Below are positions 1 to 10,744 of a DNA stretch of 64,000 nt, in pieces. Each line of letters opens with the position of its first letter. The first letter of the stretch is position 1. The position numbers and the translations under genes were made by a program. The stretch lies in NCBI GenBank assembly GCA_030386875.1, contig CM059576.1:10631058-10695057 (forward strand). The letters are read 5' to 3'. The notes beneath the pieces are model-generated. The model was not told where the DNA came from and ran no database searches. It was given only the letters and a program-made list of their open reading frames with translations. The stretch comes from Morinoia aosen (lineage: Eukaryota > Arthropoda > Malacostraca > Amphipoda > Talitridae).

Positions 1-439
1 AGGAAGTTATGAATATTGAGAAAAAAAGCAGTAACTGAAAAATAATGACCCGTAAAAAATGAAATGATTCTATTTTAATGAAAAGAATACCTTCCTAACT
101 TCAAACCTGAGATCTGAAAACTTTTCCAGGGAGCAGTCTCTACTATAAACACAGAAATTGTATCCTCCTGAGAAGACAATTACTTTCAATTGTTTACTCT
201 ATTACACACACATCTTTTGGGAGTCTTTTCCACAGCAAAGGCCCGACAGAACTATGTGGATTTACTCTTGCAGCTTTATAAGAATTCAAAGATTCCAAAC
301 CTAAAGAATTGACAATTACACATCCTATTTACCAAACTTAGGTCACTCCAGCAGGCAAAGAACCTCCAGCCATACCCATCAAGACAATCACAGTCAGGCA
401 CTCACAATAACTATCAACTCATCTCCAACTGTTGGTCAT
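1..439. other. Unassigned AT-rich sequence
   Basis: I see no convincing coding region, repeat or RNA gene here. Confidence 0.4.
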
Positions 440-770
440 CTTCAGGAATACTGGTCCAATGCGCTTTACATTCCCTTCTGGCTTCATATATCTAGTCTTT
501 GACTAACATATAATATTCCTTTGCCATGCTTCTGACTTCATTACTTCCTTCACCAACAATTCCTTTTTGATTTTCCCATATGGACACACCCCTTCAACAC
601 ACAGCAGTTCACACTATTTGCTTCCATTGATTTACCTATCCCACAATGTCACCCCAGCCATACTCCTCAGACACTCCATCTGGAGTACATTCCACTGATG
701 CATAGCAGCCATTTTTGAGCCTCAAGTTTCATATCCATCTAGCGCACCAGCCTGACACTCTCATGCTGAT
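440..770 (-). pseudogene. Decayed LINE fragment (region after the reverse transcriptase)
   Basis: On the minus strand, around 630-740, a reading frame broken by stops contains MECLRSMAGVTLWDR, preceded by a degenerate GYET-stop segment. This pattern (a YGSETW-like motif followed by M-K/E-x-LR-x-M-GVT-x-x-DR) is typical of the segment after the reverse transcriptase in many arthropod non-LTR retrotransposons. Stops replace expected codons, including a TGA where a Trp would be expected. The fragment has no visible catalytic domain and its ends are not defined. It is an old, dead relic. Confidence 0.5.
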
Positions 771-986
771 AGGAGAACACTTAAAAGTCTGCCTCTTCAA
801 TACAGAAATACTAAAGGTTGCAGGAGCCAAGTATAGCACCCACTAAAGTCTATAATTTACAAACACTGACAGCAAACCTTATGAAAGAGAAAAATATAAC
901 AGATCCAAAAAAACAATAAATGGTGATTTGGATAACTTTTTAGCAATCTCAAAGACTGCACATGAGAAGACTCATGAATTTTTATC

Positions 987-3163
987 TAGTGATGTACTGA
1001 TACCTTTTTTTGGCCGATAACGATCCCCATTTTTTGGCCGATACCGATACCCATTTTTTGGCCTATACCGATACTCCGATACTTGGATATACCGATGCTT
1101 TGACCTACTTTTATAATTATTTTAAAATGAAATCATTATAAGCCCTACATGGGTGTTTCAATAAAATTATTTACTAATATATCTAATAATAAAACGATTT
1201 TGATAAAAAAGTTTTAGATTAGGAATGATAAAACTGCTCTTGCTATGTGAACTATATCGTTCGATTTGTTTCCCGCACAAAGTTTTTCTATTGCATCATC
1301 TTTCCTTGTCATTCTGTATGATACCATTATCAGCATGTATGAACAAACAAGTGTTCACTGTTTAGCAATCTTTATTTGCCAACTGAGGTTATTATCCAAC
1401 TAAATTAATTAAAAATGATATTTTTCTCCATTTACAGGCATGAACGATTAATATAATGTAGCATTTACTTTCAGAAATAGCAGCGTGAATGCAAGTAGCA
1501 CACGTATGTACTAACACACACACAGTGTGCAGAAGCAAACACGCCTCTTTTCTGTTTGGGGCCTATCAGATTTTAATTTTTTCTTTTAGCCTAAGTATGT
1601 ATTTTGGTGTGAAAAACACAAAAATAACAACCATTTCGTGGAGAAATTATTTATTAAGCCTAAAATTTGCTGATATCTATTAATATTTTATGAAAATACT
1701 ACAGTTTCTTGATACGTTTTCGCCACACAAATTCACACACATATGTGTCCATCATTTCTCGGTGAGTGCCTCCCTGACATTTTTTTTTCATTTCTAGACT
1801 AAGCTTTACACTCTTAATTATTAGAGTATGTGCACATGTTGTAGGGTCCACAAAGTTTTCACCATTATTAACAGTGAGGTGTTTGAAATAATACCCTTGG
1901 TTAGGTTAGGTTAGTAACACTTAATGAATAATTTCTCCACAAAATGGTTATCATTTTCATGTTTTTTACACCAAAATACGTGATTTGGCAAAAAGAAAAC
2001 ATTAAATTTGATTGGCCCCAAAACCGAAAAGATCCCCAAATACGCAACCAACTATAAAATTGTTCATGAATTTTTCAAAGATCTTAAAATAGGAGAAAAA
2101 TGCAAAATTCATAATGTACGGCGATTTACATGCTAAATCAAAATAGAATTATCAGCTACTTTTATATTAAGTTTACAAAAACTTTGAAATGCACCTTCAA
2201 CTTTATTTATTTGGTTTCATTTTTGTTAGCCTGTCACATATGTTAAGAAATGAAAATTGGGTCAAACTATTTAGGTTTTAGTTGTAGAAGTATAATAATT
2301 TCATGTCGCTACTGTGTTTAACTATTCATGCTGCATAGCTTTCACTCACTGACAGTACGTGATTCATCGGGAATTAAAAGTAGTAAATTCAGTTAGCGGG
2401 CCTGATTAAACGCTACAATTCAACAGTTAGCTAACTAATTTACTAGGTATGAATAGGCTCTTTATTTGATTATATATATTACTAGTGTGCACGCCCCGCC
2501 AAAAATGACGGAATTCAATACCTTTCTTGAACAAATTACCCAGATGTGGATGACTAACAAATATATTTATCATAACAGAACCCGTGATAAAAAATATTAT
2601 TGTACTTGCGCACTGGTGATACTTGCATCACAGATATGGTCATTATGGCTACATTTATGAGCATGACAGAAATAGAAGAAGCAGACACTAAACCAATAAA
2701 CCAAGTGTATTTTTAGGGAGTAGCAGGACCCGTGGAAATTCTATGGACAATGTCATCGTTAAGTTAGGTGGCCCCCTGAAAAAATTCTGTCAACATTACT
2801 CAACCTTTCCTGTCCTAACCTATCCTAACCAAAGCTATCCTGATATTTCAAACATATCAATGCATGTGAGGGCCATCTTTCAATGTTACACTGAGATGTT
2901 TGGTATCCATGATACCGCACACTCAGACATCCTATGTTTTTTAAGAAGTGGACACCAAACATATATATTAATAAATATATAAATAAACACACAGCGGGTA
3001 TTATTAGGTTAGATACTTTTACTTTCACGATCTATGACCTTCATTTTCATGATAAAATACATATTATTGGAAAGTATCAGTAAAGTATCGGCAAAATTTT
3101 GCCAATACCGATACCAGTAAAAATGACCAATACTGCCAATACCAATACATCGGTACATCACTA
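987..3163. mobile_element. hAT-like DNA transposon, non-autonomous
   Basis: The left end reads TAGTGATGTACTGATAC and the right end, reverse complemented, reads TAGTGATGTACCGATG. Both ends then run into short repeated GGCCGATACCGATACC-type blocks (left 1010-1090, right 3075-3150). The 8 bp outside each end, TTTTTATC (979-986) and TTTCTGTC (3164-3171), match at 6 of 8 positions, as expected for an aged 8-bp target duplication. There is no transposase-like ORF. The interior is AT-rich with a nested foldback and short TTAGGT-like stretches near 1910 and CCTAA stretches near 2815. Superfamily assignment rests on TIR form and target-site length only. Confidence 0.6.
1548..2034. repeat. Foldback repeat inside the hAT-like element
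   Basis: About 115 bp at 1548-1662 are repeated in inverted orientation at 1919-2034 (shared core TATTTTGGTGTGAAAAACA, with a few mismatches). The arms enclose about 255 bp. It looks like a MITE-type hairpin that inserted into the larger element. Confidence 0.6.
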
Positions 3164-3478
3164 TTTCTGTCATCACTGGAAATTCTACAACAAAATTAAA
3201 TCAAAATAATAACTTGAACTACTGACAGTTGCAAAAAATTCAAGCCAGCTAAACAAAAAATAGGATTCTATAAATTAAATTAAAGAACTAAGAATAGCTT
3301 AAAGGTCTTAAATGATGTTACACATTCAATCAAACCTTGAACATAGTTATCTAGAAACTGAAGAAAATTCAAAACTAAACAAAACTTAATCTTTAGGAAC
3401 AAATAACTAAAAACACACACAGAGTCACAGGATTTGAGGAGAGGCATCAAAGAAGTAAAGCAGGCCATGAAAGCTCAC

Positions 3479-3570
3479 CTGTCTGACTCCAGAAGTCAAT
3501 CAGTGGCCCAAACACTGCCAGGCACTCCAGCCAGCACCAACTTGCTGGTCTCCACCTGACCCTTGCTGCT
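3479..3570 (-). other. Possible internal exon of an unknown gene
   Basis: On the minus strand a 92-bp GC-richer block is preceded by a good polypyrimidine acceptor (CCTTGTTTACCTTCAG) and followed by a good donor (GACAG|GTGAGC). One frame is open throughout and ends with CLAVFGPLIDFWSQT. Another frame stops inside. I do not recognise the protein and found no neighbouring exon. The plus strand also has a plausible acceptor/donor pair around the same block, so orientation is not certain. Confidence 0.25.
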
Positions 3571-4179
3571 CTGAAGGTAAACAAGGACAAAATCATAAAC
3601 TTCAAGGTCGCAGTATGGCATCAACTCATCCTACTGTACAACTGCAATAGCAATACAAGAGGTCACTCATAAATGTTCTTCTAAATTGAAGAGAAAATGT
3701 GACTCCTTCGATCTTGACTATATCTCAACATTCAACATAATCACAAAAAATAGTTTAATCCTGCAATACATAAAAACTATAGTTATAAAAGACTGGCATC
3801 ATAAGCTATCTTCGAATAAAAGATAAATGACTTACCTAATGAGAGTCCCAATCACACAGGATATTCCTTTATAGGAAGGCAGGTTTTATGAAGTTATTCA
3901 AGTATTGTATTTATTGATTAAATTTATATTATCAAGTTTTTTCTTCACTGTAAGAGGAAGCTGAAAAACATTAAAAAAGCATTCAGTAAAGGAACAGAAC
4001 TGAATACAATAAAATGAAATTTAAATACAAAAAAGACTTAAGTACATTCAACTAATGATACAACAAAATACCTTATTTCCATACAGTACAATTTTCTAAC
4101 ATTTATGGTCAAATAACTTTTCCTCACAGCTCCTTACAAACTTCTCATGCTTGTAACCATATTCTAGTTTTCACTTTAT

Positions 4180-4584
4180 CTAATTCATTATAAGCAGCCC
4201 AAGCACTCCCAAATACTTCAAACAACTTTTGATAAACAATTCTTGTCTTAATTCTTGTTCACTTAAATCAAATTTACATAATTTACTTGAATAAAACTCC
4301 AAGAATGTAAGCTCCGTCCTCACTGAACCGCTATCGTAAGCACACTGGCGACTGCTTGCAGCCGTCCATCGAGCGGCAGGAAGATGGCTGTCACCCTCAG
4401 GTAATGCACACACGTTTGCAGTGCCCTCTGGCAATGGCAGACACCACAGCCAGTTTGCATTCAACTCTACAATGCCGACATGGGATACAGTGATGTTATT
4501 GACCAAGATTTTGGCATATCCAGGATGAGAATGCAACAGAGAAAATGGGGGAGGCCAGTTTTTTCCTATGTGCTGACTAGTCAC
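4180..4584 (-). CDS. Unrecognised 134-aa ORF
   Basis: An open frame of 134 codons in a GC-richer island within AT-rich DNA. The middle part (AKILVNNITVSHVGIVELNA) looks protein-like, but I see no known domain, signal peptide or membrane segment. There is no promoter-like sequence or partner exon that would support it. It may be a TE fragment, an exon, or chance. Confidence 0.15.
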   Translation of the reverse strand: MTSQHIGKNWPPPFSLLHSHPGYAKILVNNITVSHVGIVELNANWLWCLPLPEGTANVCALPEGDSHLPAARWTAASSRQCAYDSGSVRTELTFLEFYSSKLCKFDLSEQELRQELFIKSCLKYLGVLGLLIMN

Positions 4585-6030
4585 TGCAAATAATGCATAC
4601 TAGTAATTGACAAAGAAAGGCACATCACTGTTTCAGTATAACTATATAGAAGCCCTAACACCCTCTATTTCTGCAAGTCTAATGAACATAATAGTCGCCA
4701 AGTAAGGCAACATCATGGCTGACAGACATGGTAAGACATGATTGTAAGAACCACTGGATTGTGCAGAATGGACAAGCAAAGGTGTGCAGACAGTGCCAAG
4801 GCAGGGCATCGTTCTTGTGCAGATAATGTGACGTTGGCCTTCATCCAAGTTGTTTCAAAGCATATCATATGTCTACATGAGAACTTTGCTATACTTCCAT
4901 TATGTATGATGGTGGTAAACATTCTATATGCATAATTAAATCATTTTTTAGTAATTACTCAGTGCATTAGTGAATGAAAAATTGTTCATTATTGTCGTAT
5001 CATAAATAGCTATCTACCGCAGCTTTTGGATGGTTTTACTAGAAGTTAATAAATACATTGATTTTCCTGTTTACTTATGGCAGATTTTAGCTTGGAATGC
5101 CCATGAGTAGATTTTTCGACTTGACAATATCTCACCTTCTATCAGTACTAACTTTATGAAATATATAATGTTTATCAGGTATAACATCTTGAGAATTTCT
5201 TCCAAGTTTTACTGTCCAACTATCGTTTCTCAACTTTCGGCCTTAATGGGTCAAGCTAAATTAAATATCATCCTGCTGAGGTGCAATTTTTCTCCAATAT
5301 AACCTTCAGAATAATCTTCAATACAATATCATACACTTTTAACAATGAAATTGAACCTAAATGAACCACATCATTTTCTAGAGCATGCAATGAAATTTTG
5401 ACAATATTTTAAACAGCTCTTTTAAAAATATTTATTTGTTAATATAAAAATTGAGAATTTATGTTAAATCATCCTAATATTCCACTCATTTTTTCAGTAT
5501 TCATGTTTTAATTTAGTTGAATTATTTATTATTGCAATGAAAATAGTTTTTTCACCAATATTGACAATTTCAACTTTGTACTTTAACTCATTATATAAGC
5601 ATTGAACAAACCAAGCTAGTGATCAAGCTTTTACAATAAAATAACCTTAACCTCCCTTTTGAGTAATTAAATTTCAAGACTTGAAATAATAGCCATCAAG
5701 GGAATTGGCAGTTTTCTTATAAAATGTCAAAAATTAATAAAAAAAATACTACAAGAGTGAAATAAGCTTGGAGGTATTCACAACATATTTAGAACATTCG
5801 AATGGATGTTCAGAGCCCTAAAATTTGTGAAATTTACCCATTTCCCCTTCCAACAAAGGAAAATTTCTAAAAAATCTTATGTCTCAGTCAATATTGTACA
5901 CAGAGACGATGAGTTTTTTGTTTGATTCACAATGAACTGTTCTAAAAAGTTAAGATTCAGTTTTTTGATATGGTTTAAAATAATAAGTTTTTGAATTTTT
6001 TAAAACATATCTTAAATTTAAGTTAATACT

Positions 6031-7261
6031 TTAAGGGCACGGTCAGGGCGAGATTAAAAGTCCGTCGGTTCTTGACGGATTTTTCTAAGATTTTCACCGT
6101 CTGTGTCAAATGATGAGGCATTTCCTTTTGAATTTGTGCGTTTCTTCGTAAATTCATAAAACTATATGATTTTTTTTTTAAAAAAAACCTGAAAAAAGGG
6201 TGTTGCGAAAAATGGACCTCGCCCACAATTTTAAAGTTACAGAACTTGATAAAGGTTTTCTAGGTAGATAATTGTCGTGTCTTGAGATCCGGTGGTAACG
6301 TTTATCGATAATTCGATTTTTTTAATTTTGAGAAATATTTTTTCAAAAAATGTACCACTTTTCCATTTTTCAAATTCTTTTGCTTATAATTTTCAACATG
6401 ATTTGAAACTCAAAAAACTGTACCACCGCCTCTCTGAGATATTTTAATTGCTATCGATTGATATGTTTGCCATTCTTGTACCTTCAAAACTGTGGGCTAA
6501 GTCCCTCTTCAAAGATCAAAAAGTTAACTTTTCAGGAGAGCCATTTTTCTAGAAAAAATTTCATTATTTTTCATTTCATTTCTGAACTATTCATTTGTTT
6601 TTAATAAATTTTACAGCTATTGTAGATCTTTCCAATCTCTATCGATTGCTATGTTAGCCATTCCTGTAACTTGAAAACTGCAGGAAAAGAATAATATCAA
6701 AAACAATGAATCCAAATTTCAGAACACCAGTCATTTTTAAAAAACGTTTTTTTTTAATTATATAGAAATTGTAATTTTTTCAACTCTTTTTCTTGGTAGC
6801 TCTTCTTGAGCCCTTTCAAATGATATATTTGCCATTCATGTACCTTCAAAACTGCGGGAGATGATTGTATGTTTCCACATCAGCTAATTAGCTGATGACT
6901 CAGAGCAGCCGGACTCAAAACAAACACTCAGTTACATCATCATAATTCACACTGAGAGTTAGAATGTTTCGTTTGAGTACTAAAGCATTTCAAGCAAGGC
7001 CATGAATGAACTCTTTTGCTTTTCACGTAGAGAAACACTCAATACTGACTTGTAATGAGGGGGAAAGAGGGAGGCCACACATCTATTGGCGCGCCCCAAG
7101 GTCACGCTAGTGCGCGTCTTCGACTCCGTCTAGGAGACAAACCAATGTACGTACTTGAAAGCAAATAATGCCGTTGGATGCGCAAGAAAATTCACTATAA
7201 GATGAGTTCTTAAACAGTAAACTTACCATTATTAAAAATTCAACCCAGACCGTGCCCTTAA
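6031..7261. mobile_element. TTAA-flanked non-coding element, family E, copy 1
   Basis: Both ends read TTAAGGGCACGGTC inward (6031 on plus, 7261 on minus), giving a TIR of about 14 bp with a TTAA target as in piggyBac-type elements. No transposase ORF is present. Three blocks of the form GATTGATATGTTTGCCATTC...CTTCAAAACTG lie near 6453, 6637 and 6810, about 180 bp apart. The right part is GC-richer (7060-7150). The second copy is at 8119-12989. Confidence 0.65.
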
Positions 7262-7560
7262 ATGGCAATAAAAAATTTTCTAATCAACTTATCAATAAAC
7301 AATGGCACAGATTTATGGTTCTTACTTTGATTTTTACAATGCAAAAAATATGTCTTCAATAAGTAAAAAACTGTTGAAGATATAATTGAAAAAGTTGAGC
7401 GCTTTTTTCTCATAATTCTTTATTGGCTATGCAGCTTTTTCCCCTACAATTTTTCACTTATGGAGGAGTTCTTTCAGCATCCTAAAGATCAAGGTAAGTA
7501 TTATAAATTGAGGATGTAGCTTTTTGATAAGTTGATTGGAACATTTTCAATAGCCATTAA
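7258..7560. mobile_element. MITE with long imperfect TIRs
   Basis: The left end TTAAATGGCAATAAAAAA and the right end reverse complement TTAATGGCTATTGAAAA continue as inverted repeats for about 38 bp, to AATCAACTTATCAA. It shares its left TTAA with the preceding element and its right TTAA with the following one. It is 303 bp long with no ORF. Confidence 0.65.
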
Positions 7561-7785
7561 CACGTTAACTGCAATGGGTTAAACTGAAGTTCAATATTCA
7601 ATTCAAATTTAAAGTCAATTGTGGTAATCAACTTTGAAAATAGCAAACATTAACTGGACTGGGGCTTAATTTAGCTTTCATTAAGTATTAATAAACAATG
7701 AGTTAGTAACTGCAGGTGGGCCAGCAGCACTATGAAAATCACCTAAGTCACCACCGGTGGGTCCTTTTGCAGGAAATGTGTTTAA
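7557..7785 (-). mobile_element. MITE family M, copy A
   Basis: About 229 bp, in reverse orientation to three other copies at 46497-46724, 48624-48851 and 61629-61856. Shared core sequence includes TGAAGTTCAATATTCAA and CACCGGTGG. TTAA lies at both ends (7557-7560 and 7782-7785). The ends resemble piggyBac-type termini (TTAA then CAC). Confidence 0.65.
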
Positions 7786-8654
7786 ATTGAAAAAAAAAAA
7801 ATTATATAAAAATTTTTGTAAAGAATTATCTGAAGCGATATCAAAAAGCTGAATCTTAACTTTGTATACCAGTTCATTGTGAATCGAACAAAAAACTAAT
7901 AAACTCTATGTACAATATTGGCTGAGAAATAGTTTTTTTATAAATTTTGCTTTGAGAGAGGGGGGGAGGGAGGTATGGGTTAATTCCAGAAATTTTAGGG
8001 CTCTGAACATCTATTCGAACGTTATGAACATGTTGTGAATACCTCAGAGCTTATTTCACTCATGAAATATTTTTTATAAATTTCTGAATATTTGAAATGC
8101 TAAAACTAATCGATTCCCTTAAAGGGGACCGTCTACGTAAAAAAAGTCCGTTATTTATGGATGGATTTCTCTGAAATTTTCACAGTAGGTGTGAAATGAT
8201 GCAAAGATCATTTGTTAGTTTGAAAAAATATTTGTATCTGCACTAGATTTTTTTTTATTTTCGAAAAATATGATAAAATAAGGTTTATTTTTAAATCCTT
8301 CTTCTACAATTTTGAAGTTACAGAACCAGTACTTCGTTTTTAGATTGCTTATATGTCTATATAACCACGCGCAATAAGGAATTTTGATAACTTCTTTTTT
8401 GGATTTTAATAATTGAAAAAAAAAAAATAAAATAAAAAAAAAATAAAAAATAAAAACTATACATTTGTTGTGCGATCATCCATTTATATTTAAATAAAAT
8501 GCTTGTTAACTAATGACCGTTATGTTAAAATTGTTGAATCAGAAATGCAAAACCTATAATCTTCTTGGTCCTCTTGCTTATATGTACACACGTGTGTGTC
8601 CATGTTAACGAAACCGGTGTTTTTCGTAACCTAGGCACACACATGGCCGTAAAA

Positions 8655-8775
8655 CGCGTGTATATATATGTGTGTGTGTGTGTGTGTATGTGTGTAAGTG
8701 TGTGTATGGATATATACACACATGCATACGTATATGTACATATGTGTGTATGTGGGTATATATTTATATATATTT
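8655..8775. repeat. TG/TATG microsatellite (unit 1)
   Basis: Dense TGTG, TATG and TATATA stretches, the expanded counterpart of the run at 9455-9565. Open frames here are repeat artefacts. Confidence 0.8.
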
Positions 8776-9454
8776 TTCTTTTTTTATGCTTCCTCAAAAT
8801 GACACTTGTAAACATTGACCGAAACAAGCGATTTCATATATTATTTCCTGGCGTCAAGAATTGCGAAGTCTTATGTCATGTACATGTAAACTGTCAAAAG
8901 TGTTTTCACCCCACAATGAAAATGCATCGTCCATGAAATTGTGTTATCTCTTACAATTTTCATTACATGTATTATCAGATGTAGATTAAGCTAGATTAGG
9001 AGTTCATTGCCCTCAATCATTTCTTTTGACTAGTGACACGAGTTTTTCAATACTCGTGTGTGTGTATCATCTAAGTGTATTAATTTTAAGATATTTTAAA
9101 AACCAATGATGGTACTTTTGTACCATCTCTATTGGAAATAAACCATTTTTTTTTCTTTTTTATGTGTACATATATGTGTATATATTTACATGTATGTGTG
9201 CACATATGTGTGTACTAAACTGACAACTAGCATTTTACTAGAGATAATGGTCATTTTCTGTTCACTCTCAACTTGTAACATTACCTAACTCGTCATCTCT
9301 TTATTATTGCAAAGCATTCATGTACCAACTATACATTTGTTGTACGATCATCCATTTATATTTAAATAAAATGCTTATTAACTAACGACCGTTATGTTAA
9401 AATTGTTGAATTAGAAATACAAAACTTATAATCTTCTTGGTCCTCATGCTTATG

Positions 9455-9565
9455 CGTACATATATATATATATATATCTGTATGTGTGTGTGTATGTATG
9501 TATGTATATATGTATGTACGTATATATATGTATATGGATTTGTATTTATATATATATATATTTTT
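9455..9565. repeat. TA/TATG microsatellite (unit 2)
   Basis: Alternating TA and TATG runs at the position equivalent to the unit 1 microsatellite. Followed further on by a CTTT run (9925-9985). Confidence 0.8.
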
Positions 9566-10744
9566 TTTTTATGCTTCCTTAAAATGACACTTTTGAACAT
9601 TTGCCGAAACAAGCGATTCATATATTATTTCCTGGCATCAATAATTGCGAAGTTTTATGTCATGTACATGTAAACTGTCAAAAGTTTTTTCACCCCACAA
9701 TGAAAATGCATCGTCCATGAATTTGCGTTATCTCTTATAATTATCATTACATGTATTGTCAAATGTAGATTAAGCAAGATTAGGAGTACATTGCCCTCAA
9801 TCATTTATTTTCGACTAGTGACACGAGTTTTTCAATACTCGTGTGTGTGTATCATCTAAGTGTATTAATTTTAAGATATTTAAAAACCAATGATTGTAAT
9901 ATTGTACAATCTCTATTGGAAATAAAGTTTTTTCTTTCTTTCTTTTCTTTTTCTTTCTTTCTTTTTTTCATTTTTTTTTCTTTCATGCCGTGTAATTTTC
10001 ATAATAATAAATGTATCAGAAAATAGTATTGCGCGTGGATACACCTTGCTAAGCCCTATCGAATGGTATATAAACCATTCTCGTAGCTCTAAAATCGTGG
10101 AAGAAGTAGCATTTGAGAAACCAATTATCAAGTTTCTAGAAAAACGTGTTTTTTCACAAAAAAACTTTTCGTCTTTTTATCTTTTGAACTACAGGGTTTT
10201 CTACAACGAACTCTTGAGCGTTTTTAGCTCTTTTCAAGCCCTTTCGATTGATATAATTTACATTGTTGTAGCTTTGTAACTCTGGGAAAAAATATACAAC
10301 AAAAGAGAATAGGTGTTATTCTTGAAATCAACCATTTTTTTTTAATTTTTCATTTTTTTCACCACAACTCGTTTTTTGTCAAGTCAACTCCTTTGTTTTA
10401 TAGTTCTTTTTAAGCCCTTTGGATTGGTGTGCTCGCCATAGCTGTAGCTATGATACTGCAGCTGTCATCGAGCTATGAATGAAAGCTGCGGTATCATAGA
10501 TACCGCAGAACAGCTAAATTCTGAAATTGTCAAAAATTATAAAAAAAACATTTACTCAGCGTAAGAATATTCCGTTTGAAAAATGGAAGCACTTTGAGTA
10601 GCCCATTAACGAACTATAATGCCATTCCCGCAGAGAAACACGCTCAATTGACCCCCAATAATGAGGGGGGGAGGGTTCAAGGTCACTCCACCCCCATTGC
10701 TTTCCCCCCTCTGGTGGGCGCACTATTCGGAGTAGACGTTATGA

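Larger units (their letters stand above)
3164..5695. other. Unassigned AT-rich stretch
   Basis: Apart from the candidate exon at 3479-3570 and an unrecognised ORF at 4180-4584 I see no coding signal, tandem repeat or element end. Could be intronic or intergenic. Confidence 0.4.
5696..8122. mobile_element. TTAA-bounded foldback element split by nested insertions
   Basis: The left arm (about 5696-5995) and the right arm (about 7835-8122) are inverted copies of each other over about 290 bp. The shared order includes AGGTATTCACAACAT, GATGTTCAGAGCCCTAAAAT, CAATATTGTACA and GATTCACAATGAACTG. The outer tips are TCAAGGGAAT (left) and TTAAGGGAAT (right, reverse complemented), so the target was TTAA or close to it. 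Without the three elements nested at 6031-7785, the original element was about 670 bp. It has no coding capacity and is best seen as a long-TIR MITE. Confidence 0.7.
8457..9925. repeat. Tandem duplication of about 870 bp
   Basis: Unit 1 (8457-9326) and unit 2 (9327-9925, shorter) both start with ACTATACATTTGTTG, carry a TG/TATG microsatellite at matching positions, then share CACCCCACAATGAAAATGCA and end in CTATTGGAAATAAA. Unit 1 continues for about 180 bp that unit 2 lacks. The AATAAA followed by a T-rich run suggests the unit may derive from a retroposon 3' end. Confidence 0.7.

Noticed and set aside
1900-1915. TTAGGT repeats as internal telomere sequence
   Set aside because: Only two to three units; too short to support telomeric origin.
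8525-8936. Overlapping frames of 100 and 123 codons
   Set aside because: They are translations of TG/TATG microsatellites.
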